DNA of 35,904 nt from an uncultured Sulfolobales archaeon (GCA_937921695.1 CAKZTZ010000034.1:1-35904), one strand, 5' to 3'. Shown: positions 1 to 7,487, counted from the first letter of the stretch. A program made the numbers and translations. The notes: generated from the letters alone by a model not told the origin.

Positions 1-2
1 TA

Positions 3-158
3 AAAGAATTCAAACCCATAGAAGAATGGCAGAAAAACATACTTGCAGAAGCACAAACAAGAAAGGAGAGAAGAACCACCATAATAAACAAGCTAAAATC
101 AAAAGAATTCCTAGAGAAAATAGAGAAAATTAGAGAAAAAATAACAACAAAAATCTAA
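3..158 (+). CDS. C-terminal fragment of an unknown Lys/Glu-rich protein (5' end outside window)
   Basis: An open frame enters from the left edge and ends at TAA 156-158, giving about 51 residues. The tail is very rich in Lys, Glu, Ile and Arg with alternating charges (for example KEFLEKIEKIREKI), which suggests a charged helix or coiled coil. The coding strand is A/C-rich, like the 3' ends of other genes here. I do not recognise a family and no domain is visible. It could be the end of a transcription unit preceding the gene-poor stretch. Confidence 0.55.
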   Translation, partial: KEFKPIEEWQKNILAEAQTRKERRTTIINKLKSKEFLEKIEKIREKITTKI

Positions 159-524
159 AAACTAAACACATACATCTCAAGCCCCAACACCGTATCCCGG
201 AACCAGGAGCATAACAACGAGAATAGCTACAAATTAAAATTGTCCCTAATGCTAGCCTTTAACGAAACCCTCCTAGCCGATACTCTAGCATCTTCACCCA
301 TGTGAACAAACACAATACTACGTATAGCGAAAATTTATGAGACACTATTACTGGCGAGCTTCCAATATAAACCTAACTGAAAGCTAGGGGGCCTTAGAAA
401 GTCAACCCTACCATGTCCATATCATAAAAGTAAAGCCTACATAGAGGGTTAGCACAGAGTTTGACGCCGCATAAGGGTCGCTCGAAGCCCTTCCCTACTG
501 TAACGCCGGTACTCTGTAAGTATC

Positions 525-836
525 ATGGAGGACCTATATAGGCTAAAGCTGGAGAGGCTACTCTTAAGGAAACTAGGGGGCCCCGGGCCTTTGGAGTATT
601 ATGAGAGGCTCCCTAAGAGCCGGCATCGTGACGCTGTGAGGTTGTGTTATCATTTAGAGCTAGCTACCCTACTACTTACCGGCCTCTCAATGCCGGGGTT
701 GAGAGGGTTATCTGGGCCCTTAAAGGATACGTGTTTATCTCGTAAGGGGTTAAACATTGAGGATTTAAATCTTAGGACCCTTGGGGGGTTTAATGAGAGA
801 GCTGTCAGAGCTCCCCAGAAGAATATAGCTGGCTAG
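525..836 (+). CDS. Doubtful small ORF of 103 codons, unknown
   Basis: An ATG at 525 opens a frame of 103 codons with Leu/Arg-rich content and native-looking codon choice (AGG, CTA, ATA). The first two thirds read like a helical soluble protein; the tail after about residue 65 looks less protein-like. I recognise no family, motif or membrane segment, and there is no clear ribosome binding site. It may be a real orphan, a fragment of a decayed gene, or chance. The lone position in a gene-poor stretch argues for a relic. Confidence 0.25.
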   Translation: MEDLYRLKLERLLLRKLGGPGPLEYYERLPKSRHRDAVRLCYHLELATLLLTGLSMPGLRGLSGPLKDTCLSRKGLNIEDLNLRTLGGFNERAVRAPQKNIAG

Positions 837-1134
837 GGGTCATAGTGCCCACACTATGGGCTAATAAGAGACGCTATTATATAAAATTTAAATTTAATAA
901 TAGATCTTTGAGTCTCGTTAACCATGTTAGACCATCCGGAGATGCTTTAAGCCATCACTAGAACGCTTCAATAGCTACTATAACATGTGTAACACGGAGC
1001 CATGCTATGGTCGTATCGAGCTATCACAGAGGCCGTCCTCCTAGGAGTATCTCTCTCATATGGTAGCCCTCTTGAGGGTTTATAGGGCTAGGGTATGGAA
1101 ACCCCGGGACCCGAGGTTACCTTAAGGCTGATAC

Positions 1135-1159
1135 GGGTCCATATGAAACACATGGACCC
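1135..1159. repeat. Perfect 8-bp inverted repeat with 9-nt loop
   Basis: GGGTCCAT at 1135-1142 is the exact reverse complement of ATGGACCC at 1152-1159, separated by nine bases. It lies in gene-poor DNA. Such hairpins are found near the ends of IS200/IS605 elements and in structured RNAs; the sequence alone does not decide between these. Confidence 0.5.
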
Positions 1160-1439
1160 TCCCAAAACAACCCCCCACGGCCCTAGACGCTTACACAAAG
1201 CATTGAACGCCGGGCCTAAAGGTTTAAATGTAGTCATAACACTTTTAGGACCGTTGTCATATGAGACCATATAGGGGGTCTGAAGAAACCCGGGATCACA
1301 TGTTAACATATCACATATACTATGAGAGCCTAAGATAACCCCGGCCCGTAAGAAATCGTAGCTATAACGCCGGCCTTAAATAGCAATGATAACTCCCTGA
1401 AACCTCCCTATTTTCAGCTCTAATACACTAGCCCCACAC

Positions 1440-1556
1440 GCCTCAGCCTAAACTCGAGGTGTTAGTACTGAGCCTTAGCATATCAGCCTCCGAGAAAGGC
1501 CGGAATGTCGAAGCTTCTCTTGAAGCGTGAGGAGCCCATCAACTAGAGGTATCTAG
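1440..1556 (+). mobile_element. Possible relic of an IS200/IS605-family right end (TnpB tail / omega-RNA-like)
   Basis: The segment around 1503-1540 (gaatgtcgaagc, then gaagcgtgaggagccc) has the look of the conserved region that follows tnpB in IS200/IS605 elements. It is followed by a short stem-loop at 1543-1556 (CTAGA-ggta-TCTAG), as expected of a right-end hairpin. Upstream, the + strand frame through about 1445-1530 is open but has no transposase catalytic motifs or Zn-ribbon cysteines, so any tnpB is gone or unrecognisable. The assignment rests on remembered resemblance, not on an alignment. Confidence 0.3.
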
Positions 1557-1688
1557 AAAAATCGGAGGCCGTTTTGAGCTCTTCAAAGTCTGGGGTTTTA
1601 GGGTTAGCACCCAACATTTAACATTGAGCCTCTACATAAGCTAGTTGCAGATTAGGGGCAAACTTAGGCTTAGAGCTCGATGATAACG

Positions 1689-1700
1689 CATAACGTTATG
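1689..1700. repeat. 12-bp perfect palindrome
   Basis: CATAACGTTATG is identical to its reverse complement. It sits about 25 bp upstream of the terminator-like stem at 1726. It could be an operator-like dyad or chance; nothing nearby identifies a regulated gene. Confidence 0.4.
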
Positions 1701-1725
1701 GGTTGAGGATGGAGGTATACATGCC

Positions 1726-1747
1726 GGGCCTATAGGTCCTTTTATTT
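1726..1747 (+). terminator. Terminator-like stem-loop followed by T-tract
   Basis: GGGCC (1726-1730) pairs with GGTCC (1735-1739) including one G-T pair, around a TATA loop, and is followed by a T-rich run (1740-1747). On the + strand this would suit the 3' end of a transcript, yet no gene lies immediately upstream. Archaeal termination mainly needs the T-tract, so the stem may be incidental. Confidence 0.35.
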
Positions 1748-2176
1748 CAGCCTTCAATACAACGAGTCAGAATTAGATCTGCAACAATGCGGTCAAACTT
1801 AGATAGCTAATCAGAGACTAGCTCCACAAATTATCCCCAAGAGAATCCTCAAGACTAAACTAGAATGCGTAGTTAAAGGTTAAAAGTAAAGCTAGGGAAC
1901 GCAACGCTCTCACATGTTTATAAAAGTCTAAACTGCATGGGATCTCAAGCCCTAGGAAGACTAATTGTTGAAATTTAAATATATTAAGTTCTATAGAGCT
2001 TTTCCCCGCTTCCATTACTTGGCACTATAGGAGTACGGGTTAAAGAAGCTCATTACCAGGTGGGAGAGTAGAAATTGAAGGTTATTTTGGGTATTTCCTT
2101 TTATTGTGTTTTTCATGTTTGATGGGGTTTTGTGTGGGGGTTATTTTTATTTTAGTCTAGTTTTTTATTTTGTAGC

Positions 2177-2818
2177 GTGGGCTTGATGTTGTTAAGGTCT
2201 TTGGCCGAGCTTGTGGCTGGTAGGCTCGGCTTGGCCGGGTTTGATGGTTTGTCTAGGGTTGTTGATGTTCTTGAGTTTGAAGTTTCTAGGGGTGGTGTGA
2301 CTAGTTATCATGCTCTTCTTCAGTTTATTGTTGCTCTTGATTTGCACCTTAGGGGGTTTGATGTGGGTGTTGAGGAGAGGCTTGATGGTGGTTTTATTGC
2401 TGATGTTTATGCTGAGGGCCCCGGGGGCATTATTGTTGTTGAGGTTGAGACTGGGTTTGTTCCTCAGGGTAGGCTGGCTAGTTTAGAGTCTTACTTGGCT
2501 TCTAGGGTTGCGTTTAAGGCTGCTGCTTATAGTCCTGGTGTTGATGCTTTCATAGTGGCGTTTCCGAGTCATATGAGTATGGTTGCTATCCCGGAGCCTT
2601 TGTTGAAGCCTTTGGAGGATAGGGAGCCTGAAGATGTTAGGGTTATAAGGGGGCTTATAGAAGCTTATGATTTGAAGCGCGCTTCTAGGATTGGGTGGAG
2701 GGCTCACATAGCTAGGGTTGATGGTGTAGCTTCTATTAACGTGGATAAAGCTAGGGTAGCCTATGTTCCCCTTAACAGTAGCTCGCGCATTCTCGAAGCT
2801 TTGGGGGCTCTTAACTAG
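2177..2818 (+). CDS. Conserved-looking hypothetical protein, possible PD-(D/E)XK nuclease fold
   Basis: This 213-aa soluble protein starts at GTG 2177; an ATG at 2186 in the same frame is the alternative. Residues 40-95 have the layout of a restriction-endonuclease-like core: a helix (about 44-60), a strand, then Asp77 in GGFIADVY, a turn, and a hydrophobic strand carrying Glu89-Val-Glu91 (VVEVETG). This D-x11-ExE spacing fits PD-(D/E)XK proteins, though the usual Lys after the second acid is replaced by Glu. The C-terminal half has no motif I recognise. No partner methylase or CRISPR gene is adjacent. The 5' part and the DNA before it are strikingly G/T-rich on the coding strand. The function is unknown; the fold call is an inference. 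Confidence 0.75.
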   Translation: MGLMLLRSLAELVAGRLGLAGFDGLSRVVDVLEFEVSRGGVTSYHALLQFIVALDLHLRGFDVGVEERLDGGFIADVYAEGPGGIIVVEVETGFVPQGRLASLESYLASRVAFKAAAYSPGVDAFIVAFPSHMSMVAIPEPLLKPLEDREPEDVRVIRGLIEAYDLKRASRIGWRAHIARVDGVASINVDKARVAYVPLNSSSRILEALGALN

Positions 2819-2892
2819 CGGGGTCCCAATCTTGTCTTACTGGGTTTTCAACTTTAAACACGTGGTAGGCTAACGTTTTAAGGGCGTCTTGC

Positions 2893-3153
2893 TTGGGTAG
2901 GATCCTAGTAGTTAAAGTTTCAAGTTTAGGGTCTACAGTGTCGCCCGACACACCCCTAGGTGGGGAAGTCTTAGATAGGGTTAAGCTTCTAGCTAGAGCT
3001 TCTAGGAGGCTCTCGAGGCTGTGGGGCTCTTCTTCAGCTAGAGTTCAAGTTGAATGGCCTGGGGGGAGAGCTGTCTTGAGGGTTAGTGAAGAAGAGACTA
3101 TAGCTGTTATAGCTTCTAACAGGGATCCTTCACTTGAAACTAGCACACTTTAG
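2893..3153 (+). CDS. Small hypothetical protein (86 aa)
   Basis: Starts at TTG 2893, with box A-like TTTAA sequences upstream in the 74-bp gap. The product is small and soluble: an N-terminal strand (ILVVKVSS), a basic helix (VKLLARASRRLSRLWG, about 30-45), then strands (ARVQVEWPGGRAVLRV) and a charged end. The alpha/beta outline slightly resembles small KEOPS-type subunits such as Pcc1, but no signature supports that. Its stop overlaps the 3' end of the convergent metG-beta-like gene by 14 bp. Codon use matches the neighbours, so it is probably real. Confidence 0.55.
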   Translation: MGRILVVKVSSLGSTVSPDTPLGGEVLDRVKLLARASRRLSRLWGSSSARVQVEWPGGRAVLRVSEEETIAVIASNRDPSLETSTL

Positions 3154-3490
3154 ACCCTACTTTCACAGGCTCCTCCACAGTTAGGAATACGGGCTTCTCA
3201 TCCTCCCCACAGCCTGCAGCTAGTATCATGCCCTGGCTTGCTAGGCCAGCCATAATCTTAGGCTTAAGGTTAACCAGGACTATGACTAGTTTACCTATAA
3301 GCTCTTCAGGCTTATACCATTTAGCAACACCCACTAAGATCTGCCTCTCCTCCCCCCCAACGTCTACTATAGTTTTAATGAGCTTCCTACTGCCAGGCAC
3401 AGGCTCAGCCTTTAAAACCCTGCCAACCCTAATGTCGAGTTTCGAAAACTCCTCAAAGGAAACTATGCCTTCACCCTCTCCGGGGCTCAC
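3140..3490 (-). CDS. metG2: tRNA-binding domain protein, methionyl-tRNA synthetase beta-subunit-like
   Basis: A 116-aa protein made almost entirely of one OB-fold tRNA-binding domain of the MetRS C-terminal/Arc1p/EMAP II family. Visible signatures are FSKLDIRVGRVL near the N-terminus, VDVGGEERQILVGVA in the middle and NLKPKIMAGLASQGMILAA towards the end, the typical order. In archaea this domain is often a separate protein that binds tRNA and assists MetRS; no MetRS gene is in the window. The start is GTG 3488-3490. The gene converges on the small hypothetical at 2893, sharing 14 bp. A freestanding CsaA-like role is the alternative. Confidence 0.88.
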   Translation of the reverse strand: MSPGEGEGIVSFEEFSKLDIRVGRVLKAEPVPGSRKLIKTIVDVGGEERQILVGVAKWYKPEELIGKLVIVLVNLKPKIMAGLASQGMILAAGCGEDEKPVFLTVEEPVKVGSKVC

Positions 3491-3575
3491 AACTCTCCAC
3501 CCTCCAGTTTCACGTTGAGCTGCACGTTAAACCTTATCTACTATTACGCTATGAACCTTAACTGTCGCGTGTTCC

Positions 3576-4409
3576 TCAGCTTCTCCCCGCTCTCAGGTCT
3601 CCTATAGATGCTATTATGAGGGCTGCCGTTATCATTATGTAGGCGGCTAGTTTAAATATAGTGGGTATCTCGTTGAACAGTATGAACCCCCATAAGGCTG
3701 CCAGTATAGGCTCTAATGTTGCTATTACAGAGGCTGTGGCGGCCCCTATCCTCTCAACCCCCCTGGTGAATAGCCTGTAAGGTATGAGGGTTGCGAACAC
3801 TGCGAGGTATATCCCGGCTACTGTGGGGGCAGCCAGGTCTCCCAGGGCTCCTCTCGTTGAAGTATATGCTATTGTTAAAGGTATTGTTACTATGAGAGTG
3901 TAAGGCATAGCCCCCAAAGATACTTCAAGGCTTTTACCAGCCCTTGAATAATATCTAGCTACAGCTATGTAAAGCCCATAGGATACACCAGCTAGGAGCC
4001 CCGAAGAGAAGCCAGCCAAACTCAAACCCCCAAAGCCAACATCAAACCCCATCAAAACCACAGCTGTAAACACTATCAATATGGAAACTAGAGAGTAAAC
4101 CCCAGGCCTCTCACCATAAACTATAGAAGCTAAAGTAGCCCATAGGGGGGCGGTATAGAGGAGGTAAGCAGCAACACCCACACCAGCAAGGACAGCAGCT
4201 AGAGGATAGGAAGAGAAGAGGAGACCCAGGAAAAACCCTGCAACTATAGAACCAAAACTAAAAACCCTAACAAACAATAGAGCTATAAAACCCGCAACTA
4301 TAGACCTAACAAAAACCAAAACAACAACATCCCCACCATAAACACTAGCAACACCAATAGTAGACCATAAAACAGCAGCCCCAATAATGAAAAAGCCCCC
4401 CCACAACAC
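3576..4409 (-). CDS. DMT-superfamily permease with two EamA domains
   Basis: This 277-aa protein has about ten hydrophobic segments in two similar halves, typical of EamA/RhaT drug/metabolite transporters. The first segment carries GAAVLWSTIGVAS, a hallmark of the first EamA repeat. The second repeat ends with RIGAATASVIATLEPILAALWGFILFNE, the strongest family signature. The substrate cannot be told; members export amino acids, nucleotides or other metabolites. It starts at GTG 4407-4409, with an N-terminus that goes straight into the membrane. The coding strand runs from extremely G/T-rich at the 5' end (49 of 60 bases in 4321-4380) to A/C-rich at the 3' end. Confidence 0.88.
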   Translation of the reverse strand: MLWGGFFIIGAAVLWSTIGVASVYGGDVVVLVFVRSIVAGFIALLFVRVFSFGSIVAGFFLGLLFSSYPLAAVLAGVGVAAYLLYTAPLWATLASIVYGERPGVYSLVSILIVFTAVVLMGFDVGFGGLSLAGFSSGLLAGVSYGLYIAVARYYSRAGKSLEVSLGAMPYTLIVTIPLTIAYTSTRGALGDLAAPTVAGIYLAVFATLIPYRLFTRGVERIGAATASVIATLEPILAALWGFILFNEIPTIFKLAAYIMITAALIIASIGDLRAGRS

Positions 4410-4492
4410 TCAACACCAGCACGGGTAAAACCAAACCGTAAAGCGGGAGCCGCATCCTTTAAAGCTTAGGATTAAAAATTGCAACACTAACA

Positions 4493-4498
4493 TTTAAA
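4493..4498 (+). promoter_or_regulatory. Box A (TTTAAA) for the gene at 4522
   Basis: The box centre is about 26 nt before the GTG at 4522, the usual archaeal box A to transcription-start distance, so the transcript is probably leaderless. No ribosome binding site is seen. Confidence 0.5.
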
Positions 4499-4521
4499 TC
4501 CAGAGAACACTAATATTCCTG

Positions 4522-5175
4522 GTGCACCCTGTGGGTCTTCCCGGCTTTTGCGCCCATGAAGGTTTAAAATCTATGCTTTCAAGGCTCGCAGCAGGCCTCG
4601 GGAAGTTGAAAGCTTCAATAAGCCCTGGAAGGTTTACTGGGGAGTTTAATGTTAGAATCTACAGTGAAGGCACAGCGGCGTACATGAAAGTGTTTTGTGG
4701 GAGACCCCCATACAGGGGGTGGGTTGAGATTTTCAACATAGAGCCAAACACATTCCTCCAAGTTGAAGACGAAATCTATAGGGTAGTCTCGGAAAGCCTC
4801 AAAGCGGGGGAACCCCTATACATAGAATACTACTGGGACCCGGAAACTTTGAAACCACTAGACATGGGGGCTCCGCCTCAAACCACTAGGATAGGGTTCA
4901 AACTCCTAATGGAGGGATTCACATGGTTTAAAACATGGTACTACCCTGAGGGGTTCATGGAGGGAAACGTTAAAATACAAGCTGAGAAACCCTTAAATGA
5001 AGAGAGCAAGACTAGACACTTGGAAGAAACATGCAAAGAGGTTGAAGAGTTTATAGGGAAATGGGGATATAAGCCTCCTGAGGCTCTTAAGGGGGCCGTA
5101 GAGAGGGGCTTAAAACTTGAAAAACTCCTATGTGCCCGGTCTAGAGAGGGTTCCTCGGGGGCATGTGGTGTGTGA
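4522..5175 (+). CDS. Conserved archaeal hypothetical protein, DUF1122-like
   Basis: The product is a 217-aa soluble protein. The centre (about residues 55-140) is rich in aromatic residues and has the pieces CGRPPYRGWVEIFNI, EYYWDPET and EGFTWFKTWYYPEGFMEG; these resemble archaeal DUF1122 proteins, whose role is unknown. The last third is a charged helical tail with two of the protein's cysteines. No catalytic motif is evident. GTG 4522 follows a box A by about 26 nt, supporting this start; an in-frame ATG at 4573 is an alternative. It stands alone between the divergent DMT gene and the Nramp-like gene. The family call is tentative. Confidence 0.7.
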   Translation: MHPVGLPGFCAHEGLKSMLSRLAAGLGKLKASISPGRFTGEFNVRIYSEGTAAYMKVFCGRPPYRGWVEIFNIEPNTFLQVEDEIYRVVSESLKAGEPLYIEYYWDPETLKPLDMGAPPQTTRIGFKLLMEGFTWFKTWYYPEGFMEGNVKIQAEKPLNEESKTRHLEETCKEVEEFIGKWGYKPPEALKGAVERGLKLEKLLCARSREGSSGACGV

Positions 5176-5258
5176 GTAAGAGTCAAGCTCCTGGAGACCG
5201 GGGTTTTCCCCTGTTATTCATATGAAAATATATAGTTAAAAATATAAGGATTCAAAGT

Positions 5259-6791
5259 ATGTTTGAACGTAGCCTGAAAGGTGAGGGTGTTGGAACACCA
5301 ATATCGCCTTCCGAGAAGCCTGGTAGTGACCCGGTCAGCATAGGGAATGGTCCGCCTCTCAGGGTAGCCGATCTCCCCGAGCCTCCATTAAACCTCACAG
5401 GTATTCTCAAGGTGATAGGGCCTGGTGTTATACTCCTCGGTGTAGGTATTGGGTCTGGCGAGTGGGTTTTAGGCCCTGCGGCGGCAGTTAAATATGGGCC
5501 TTCCATACTCTGGATAGCTACAATAGCTATAATAGTGCAGATTTTAGCTCTCCTGGAAGCTACTAGATACACTATGTACACTGGGGAGCCTCTAACTACT
5601 GGGCTTATGAGGCTTTGGCCTGGACGTCTCTTCTGGGGGCCTTTGATTCTAATATTGCTTGTTTTAAGCCTGGGCTGGCCTGCTTGGGCTTTCGGAGCAG
5701 CTACAGCTGTAGTTGCAGCGTACTTGGGGAGGCTTCCGGGGCCTGGAGACGCTAACCTTGTATTGTTTGTGGGTTTTGTATTAGCGCTTCTAGTGATAGC
5801 TGTACTTTCAATAGGCGGTAAGGTTGTAAGGCTTTTAGAGGTTGCTCAATGGTTCATGGTTACTTTCGTGTTCATAGCGCTAGTCATCCTAGTAGCTCTA
5901 GTGGTCCCGCCTGGAGTGCTGGTTGATACAGCTAGGGGGTTCCTTGATTTCGGTAAACTCCCAAGAAACACTGATATCCTAGCTGCAGCATTATTACTGG
6001 GGGCTGTAGCTGGCTATGCTGGTTTGGGAGCTTTCGGGAACACTGTTATTTCAAGCTACTACAGGGATAAAGGTATTGGTATGGGGGCTCTCGTAGGCGC
6101 TATTCCCACGTTGATTGGAGGGGCTAAGATAACGTTATCCCCCGTAGGCGCGGTCTTCAAGGTTGACAGAGATAATTTGGGGAAATGGAGGGCTTGGAGG
6201 AGGGTAGCCCTAATAGATATAGTTGGGGTTTTCGGGGTCGGCGCGTTCATCGGCATGTTCCTCCCTGCAGCTCTCGCAATAGCCTTAATACCTATAGGAA
6301 CAGATATTGGAGGGTTTAGGGTAGCAGCCTATCAAGGGGAGGAGCTTAGAAAACTCCTAGGCTTCACAGGCTGGGCTTTAGTCCTTATCATGGGCTTCTG
6401 GATCTTATACAGCACCCAGCTCGGCATAGTGGAGCTTGTTACGAGGACGGCTACAGATGTTCTATGGTATATGGGTATAGTGAGGAATATTGTGAGGGGC
6501 GATGTTAGGAAAGTCTACTATGCAATATTATTCGTTCTAGTCCTATGGGTTATAATAGCTTTCACACTATACAATATTTATAAAGTTAACCCCCTACTAG
6601 CAGTGGCTCTAATAGCTAATATGAGCAACATAGTATGGCCACTTACAGTTCTAGGCAACCTATACCTTAACCTGAAATATTTGCCTAGAGAGATCAGGCC
6701 ATCACCTCTAATAGTGGTAGGCATTCTAATAGGAATAGTGTTCTGGCTAGCTTTCTTCGCTTTCTTCATAGCGTCACTAACCCTGAGATGA
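5259..6791 (+). CDS. Nramp-related (SLC11-like) membrane transporter
   Basis: A 510-aa protein with about 11-12 membrane segments and a 50-residue polar N-terminus. It matches Nramp-family relatives in COG1914: segment 1 has GPGVILLGVGIGSGEW followed by KYG, segment 2 ends LEATRYTMYTGE, and segment 6 leads into GNTVISSYYRDKGIGMG. Classical Nramp metal transporters carry DPGN in segment 1 and MPH in segment 6; here the first is GSGE and the second has no Met-Pro-His. Manganese or iron transport is therefore not assured. ATG 5259 lies about 28 nt after ATATATAG (5228-5235), suggesting a leaderless transcript. Confidence 0.82.
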   Translation: MFERSLKGEGVGTPISPSEKPGSDPVSIGNGPPLRVADLPEPPLNLTGILKVIGPGVILLGVGIGSGEWVLGPAAAVKYGPSILWIATIAIIVQILALLEATRYTMYTGEPLTTGLMRLWPGRLFWGPLILILLVLSLGWPAWAFGAATAVVAAYLGRLPGPGDANLVLFVGFVLALLVIAVLSIGGKVVRLLEVAQWFMVTFVFIALVILVALVVPPGVLVDTARGFLDFGKLPRNTDILAAALLLGAVAGYAGLGAFGNTVISSYYRDKGIGMGALVGAIPTLIGGAKITLSPVGAVFKVDRDNLGKWRAWRRVALIDIVGVFGVGAFIGMFLPAALAIALIPIGTDIGGFRVAAYQGEELRKLLGFTGWALVLIMGFWILYSTQLGIVELVTRTATDVLWYMGIVRNIVRGDVRKVYYAILFVLVLWVIIAFTLYNIYKVNPLLAVALIANMSNIVWPLTVLGNLYLNLKYLPREIRPSPLIVVGILIGIVFWLAFFAFFIASLTLR

Positions 6792-6868
6792 GGCCCTCCA
6801 GAGGATGTTGAGGCTTAAACTCTAAACTAAATGTTTTTCCCTCTTCCTCATCTAATTCTAAGGGTTGA

Positions 6869-7420
6869 ATGTTGACGGTGATAGTTACTACTAGTAGGAG
6901 GCCGAGCCGGAGGAGTAGGAGCCTTGTTAAGGATCTAGTTTCCATCATACCTGGGGCTTATAGGCTTACTAGGGGCCGTAAGTCTCGCTCAGATTTAGCT
7001 CGGGAGGCTCTAGCTGTGGGGGCTGATAGGGTTGTCGTTATTGGTGAGAGGAAGGGTAACCCGGGTGTTATAAGGGTTTATGAGCCTCTAGCTGACCCCC
7101 CAGCTTTGAGGGAGATAGCTGTCTTCATAATTGTTGGTGTTAAACTCGCTAGGGAAGCTGGGGCTGTTAGGCCTGTTCCACCTAGATATCTACTTGTTAA
7201 GACTAGCGGCGACCCTGTAGCTGTGAGGTTTGGGGAGGTTTTCTCGAGGGCTTTCCAAGCTAGGGTTTACAGGGAGGATCTTGAGGGTGAATCTGTCGTG
7301 GCTGAGATAGAGGGTTTGGAGAGCCTAGCATCTCTATCTTTCAAGCAGGCTGGTAGGCTTGTAGGCCCCGTCCTCAAATTATCGAGGGTCATAGTTGGGA
7401 GTGGCGGGTTGCGGGGTTGA
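6869..7420 (+). CDS. Brix domain protein (archaeal Imp4-like ribosome biogenesis factor)
   Basis: A 183-aa protein equivalent to a single archaeal Brix domain, related to eukaryotic Imp4/Rpf and thought to act in rRNA processing and ribosome assembly. Visible marks are the N-terminal TVIVTTSRRPSRRSRSLVKDL with its basic patch, IPGAYRLTRGRKS, then GADRVVVIGERKGNPG, and the closing GPVLKLSRVIVG. The length is normal for archaeal members. It begins at ATG 6869, preceded by AAGGGTTG. The basic N-terminal segment fits RNA binding. The T-rich sequence right after the stop (7421-7440) may end the transcript. Confidence 0.85.
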   Translation: MLTVIVTTSRRPSRRSRSLVKDLVSIIPGAYRLTRGRKSRSDLAREALAVGADRVVVIGERKGNPGVIRVYEPLADPPALREIAVFIIVGVKLAREAGAVRPVPPRYLLVKTSGDPVAVRFGEVFSRAFQARVYREDLEGESVVAEIEGLESLASLSFKQAGRLVGPVLKLSRVIVGSGGLRG

Positions 7421-7481
7421 TTCTAATTTTGCCTTTACATTCTCCACTTAATGTTAAATAATTGTGGGTCTTGTTTTAAGA

Positions 7482-7487
7482 TTTAAG
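7482..7487 (+). promoter_or_regulatory. Box A (TTTAAG) of the EF-2 gene
   Basis: ATTTAAGG is centred about 27 nt upstream of the GTG at 7512, which implies transcription starting at or next to the start codon. A second TTTTAAG lies about 8 nt further upstream. Confidence 0.5.

Larger units (their letters stand above)
159..2176. other. Gene-poor 2-kb stretch, probably decayed accessory DNA
   Basis: No recognisable gene lies in these 2 kb, in contrast to the dense packing elsewhere in the window. Short open frames occur (525-836 on +, 1088-1309 on -) but neither resembles a known family. The stretch contains an 8-bp hairpin at 1135-1159, an IS200/IS605-right-end-like segment at about 1440-1556, a 12-bp palindrome at 1689-1700, a terminator-like stem plus T-tract at 1726-1747, and a C-poor G/T-rich run just before the next gene (about 2086-2176). 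It looks like the remains of mobile or lost genes. An unrecognised non-coding RNA is possible. Confidence 0.5.

Noticed and set aside
1088-1309. 73-codon frame on the minus strand in the gene-poor stretch
   Set aside because: Composition and residue pattern are not protein-like, there is no ribosome binding site, and it overlaps the hairpin at 1135-1159.
1678-1705. Possible box C/D RNA (GATGATAA)
   Set aside because: Box C is imperfect and no CTGA box D or internal C'/D' pair lies at the right distance.
2060-2088. CRISPR-repeat-like ending (GTAGAAATTGAAGG) followed by a T-rich leader-like run
   Set aside because: Only one copy; no second repeat or regular spacer, no cas genes. The run simply precedes the gene at 2177.
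5252-5581. 109-codon minus-strand frame at the start of the Nramp-like gene
   Set aside because: Shadow of the transporter gene; no domain, and the + strand carries clear family motifs.
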